64,000 nt of DNA from positions 434,001-498,000 of the forward strand of contig NZ_JH376597.1 in NCBI RefSeq assembly GCF_000233955.1, given 5' to 3'. Each line of letters begins with the position of its first letter. The stretch's first letter is position 1. This DNA is from Paraprevotella clara YIT 11840 (GTDB taxonomy: Bacteria > Bacteroidota > Bacteroidia > Bacteroidales > Bacteroidaceae). Under the pieces are notes generated by a model. That model was given only the letters and a program-made list of their open reading frames with translations. It did no database searches and was not told where the DNA came from. This document shows, one piece after another, positions 63,102-64,000 of the stretch. The position numbers and the translations under genes are program-made.

Positions 63102-64000
63102 TTAACGCTCCCCGCTTACATACCGGTATACAGCCTCCGAAACATCGGCTATAATCCGGGCTGTGGCCTGTTCGCTTTCTTCCGAATCGCGGACCAACAC
63201 GGCAATACTGTAACGACGCCCGTCCGGAAGAAAAACAAAACCGATATCGTTTGTCCCGATAATCTGTCCCTTTCCGTTACGGTCGCCCGTACCTGTCTTG
63301 TGCCCGATAACTGCCTTCGTACCGGCAAGCGGTGCCGGCAGACGGTCGCGACCCGTCTGGCAGGAAATCATGGTTTGCTCTATGAAATCCCGGTATGCTC
63401 CCTTAGCCGCCTTACCCGAAACCAGCCATTCCAACAAGCGTACCGCCTCTAACGGAGTCGTCCAGTTCCGGTAACAATCCGCCAGATTGCGGTGCATATC
63501 GTCCTCCGTGGCTTCAATGGCAAAATCCCGCAAGCCCATGCTGCGCAAATACTCATCCGTAGCAGCCGGACCTCCGAACACCCGGAAAAGGATGTCGCAG
63601 GCATTGTTGTCGCTCAGGTGCAAAGTGTACTTCAAAAGTTCGCCCACGGAAAGAGACAGGTTTCCTTCTGGATATTTGTCCCGTAACGGACTGTACGTAT
63701 CCGGGCGCAAATCGTCCGGCCGGATATACACCAACGTATCGAAAGAAACGCCGCGCCGCCCGCAAGCGTCTGCCACAGCCAAAGCCTGGTGGAACTTGAA
63801 CACGCTCATCATGGGGTAGCGCACGTCATTGTTCACCGTCAGCGTGTCGCTCCCGTCCACTATGACGGCTATTCCGACTTGCGCCTTCTTGTCCGCCACC
63901 ATACGTCGCAACTGTTCCTGCAAATCTCCCCACCCGGCCTGCAATGCCAACACCGGACAAAGGCACAAAACGCCCGCCCATATTGTCCGTATCCGCTTTT
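63102..64000 (-). CDS. Class A beta-lactamase (subclass A2-like), 5' end outside window
   Basis: The frame is open to the window edge; the first visible residues KRIRTIWAGVLCLCPVLALQ are part of a signal peptide, so only a few N-terminal residues are missing. Motifs in order: SxxK in MSVFKFHQAL, SDN in TLHLSDNNACDILF, the omega-loop region IEATEDDMHRNLADCYRNW carrying the general-base Glu, and KTG in VIGHKTGTGDRNGK. The CYRNW-TTP spacing and TEDDM stretch are like the Bacteroidales CfxA/CepA/CblA group, which are mainly cephalosporinases. It is convergent with the CBM operon and unlinked to mobile genes in this window, so likely chromosomal. Confidence 0.9.
   Translation of the reverse strand, partial: KRIRTIWAGVLCLCPVLALQAGWGDLQEQLRRMVADKKAQVGIAVIVDGSDTLTVNNDVRYPMMSVFKFHQALAVADACGRRGVSFDTLVYIRPDDLRPDTYSPLRDKYPEGNLSLSVGELLKYTLHLSDNNACDILFRVFGGPAATDEYLRSMGLRDFAIEATEDDMHRNLADCYRNWTTPLEAVRLLEWLVSGKAAKGAYRDFIEQTMISCQTGRDRLPAPLAGTKAVIGHKTGTGDRNGKGQIIGTNDIGFVFLPDGRRYSIAVLVRDSEESEQATARIIADVSEAVYRYVSGER

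Noticed and set aside
1-64000. Mobile elements, CRISPR arrays, rRNA or tRNA genes
   Set aside because: No transposase, integrase, phage or conjugation protein, no regularly spaced repeat array and no rRNA/tRNA signature was found on either strand.

Overview
The window comes from a chromosome of the Bacteroidota, most probably a gut Bacteroidaceae (Bacteroides/Phocaeicola/Mediterranea-like). Pointers are Bacteroidota-type promoters (-7 box TAnnTTTG, -33 TTG), hybrid two-component systems with periplasmic propellers, a type III glutamine synthetase, pyruvate:ferredoxin oxidoreductase, many secreted glycan hydrolases, a CfxA/CepA-like class A beta-lactamase and T9SS-like C-terminal tails. Genus cannot be fixed by eye. 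No IS element, integrase, phage gene, CRISPR array, rRNA or tRNA was seen.

Region A (1-23.5 kb) is a large carbohydrate-degradation block without any SusC/SusD pair. At its left end an ECF sigma factor lies upstream of, and probably in one operon with, two (alpha/alpha)-toroid enzymes (one of the alginate-lyase family, cut by the window edge). Divergent from it is a membrane regulator that joins a periplasmic propeller sensor directly to an AraC DNA-binding domain, with no kinase or receiver. Further right are an esterase-like alpha/beta hydrolase, a DUF5703/GH95-like protein, a GH2 with a C-terminal F5/8 domain, a beta-propeller hydrolase, a GH35, a serine hydrolase lipoprotein, an alpha/beta hydrolase and a large LacZ-type GH2. 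The set fits galactose-rich, probably acylated and uronate-bearing plant glycans such as RG-I side chains or arabinogalactan; the exact substrate is inference.

Region B (23.6-28.6 kb) is a nitrogen-assimilation operon read leftwards: outer-membrane protein, PII, ammonium transporter, glutamine synthetase III. An ~0.8 kb stretch without a convincing gene follows. Region C (29.2-31.6 kb) is a cstA operon with a small membrane protein and a beta-barrel protein.

Region D (31.7-44.1 kb) is mixed: a GHL10-type lipoprotein, DUF2007 protein, two GNAT acetyltransferases, an MGMT-family protein, a GH3 beta-glucosidase, an acyltransferase, an ATP-grasp-like protein, two GH43-type proteins and an AAA_14 ATPase. 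nifJ (PFOR) follows with its own terminator.

Region E (47.8-62.9 kb) is an arabinan/RG-I module: a complete hybrid two-component sensor, then an apparent operon of a GH51 arabinofuranosidase, a 1,499-residue PL11 rhamnogalacturonan lyase carrying autotransporter-type beta-helix repeats and a T9SS-like tail, and a 1,215-residue multi-module carbohydrate-binding protein. It ends in a strong terminator. A convergent class A beta-lactamase gene runs off the right edge.
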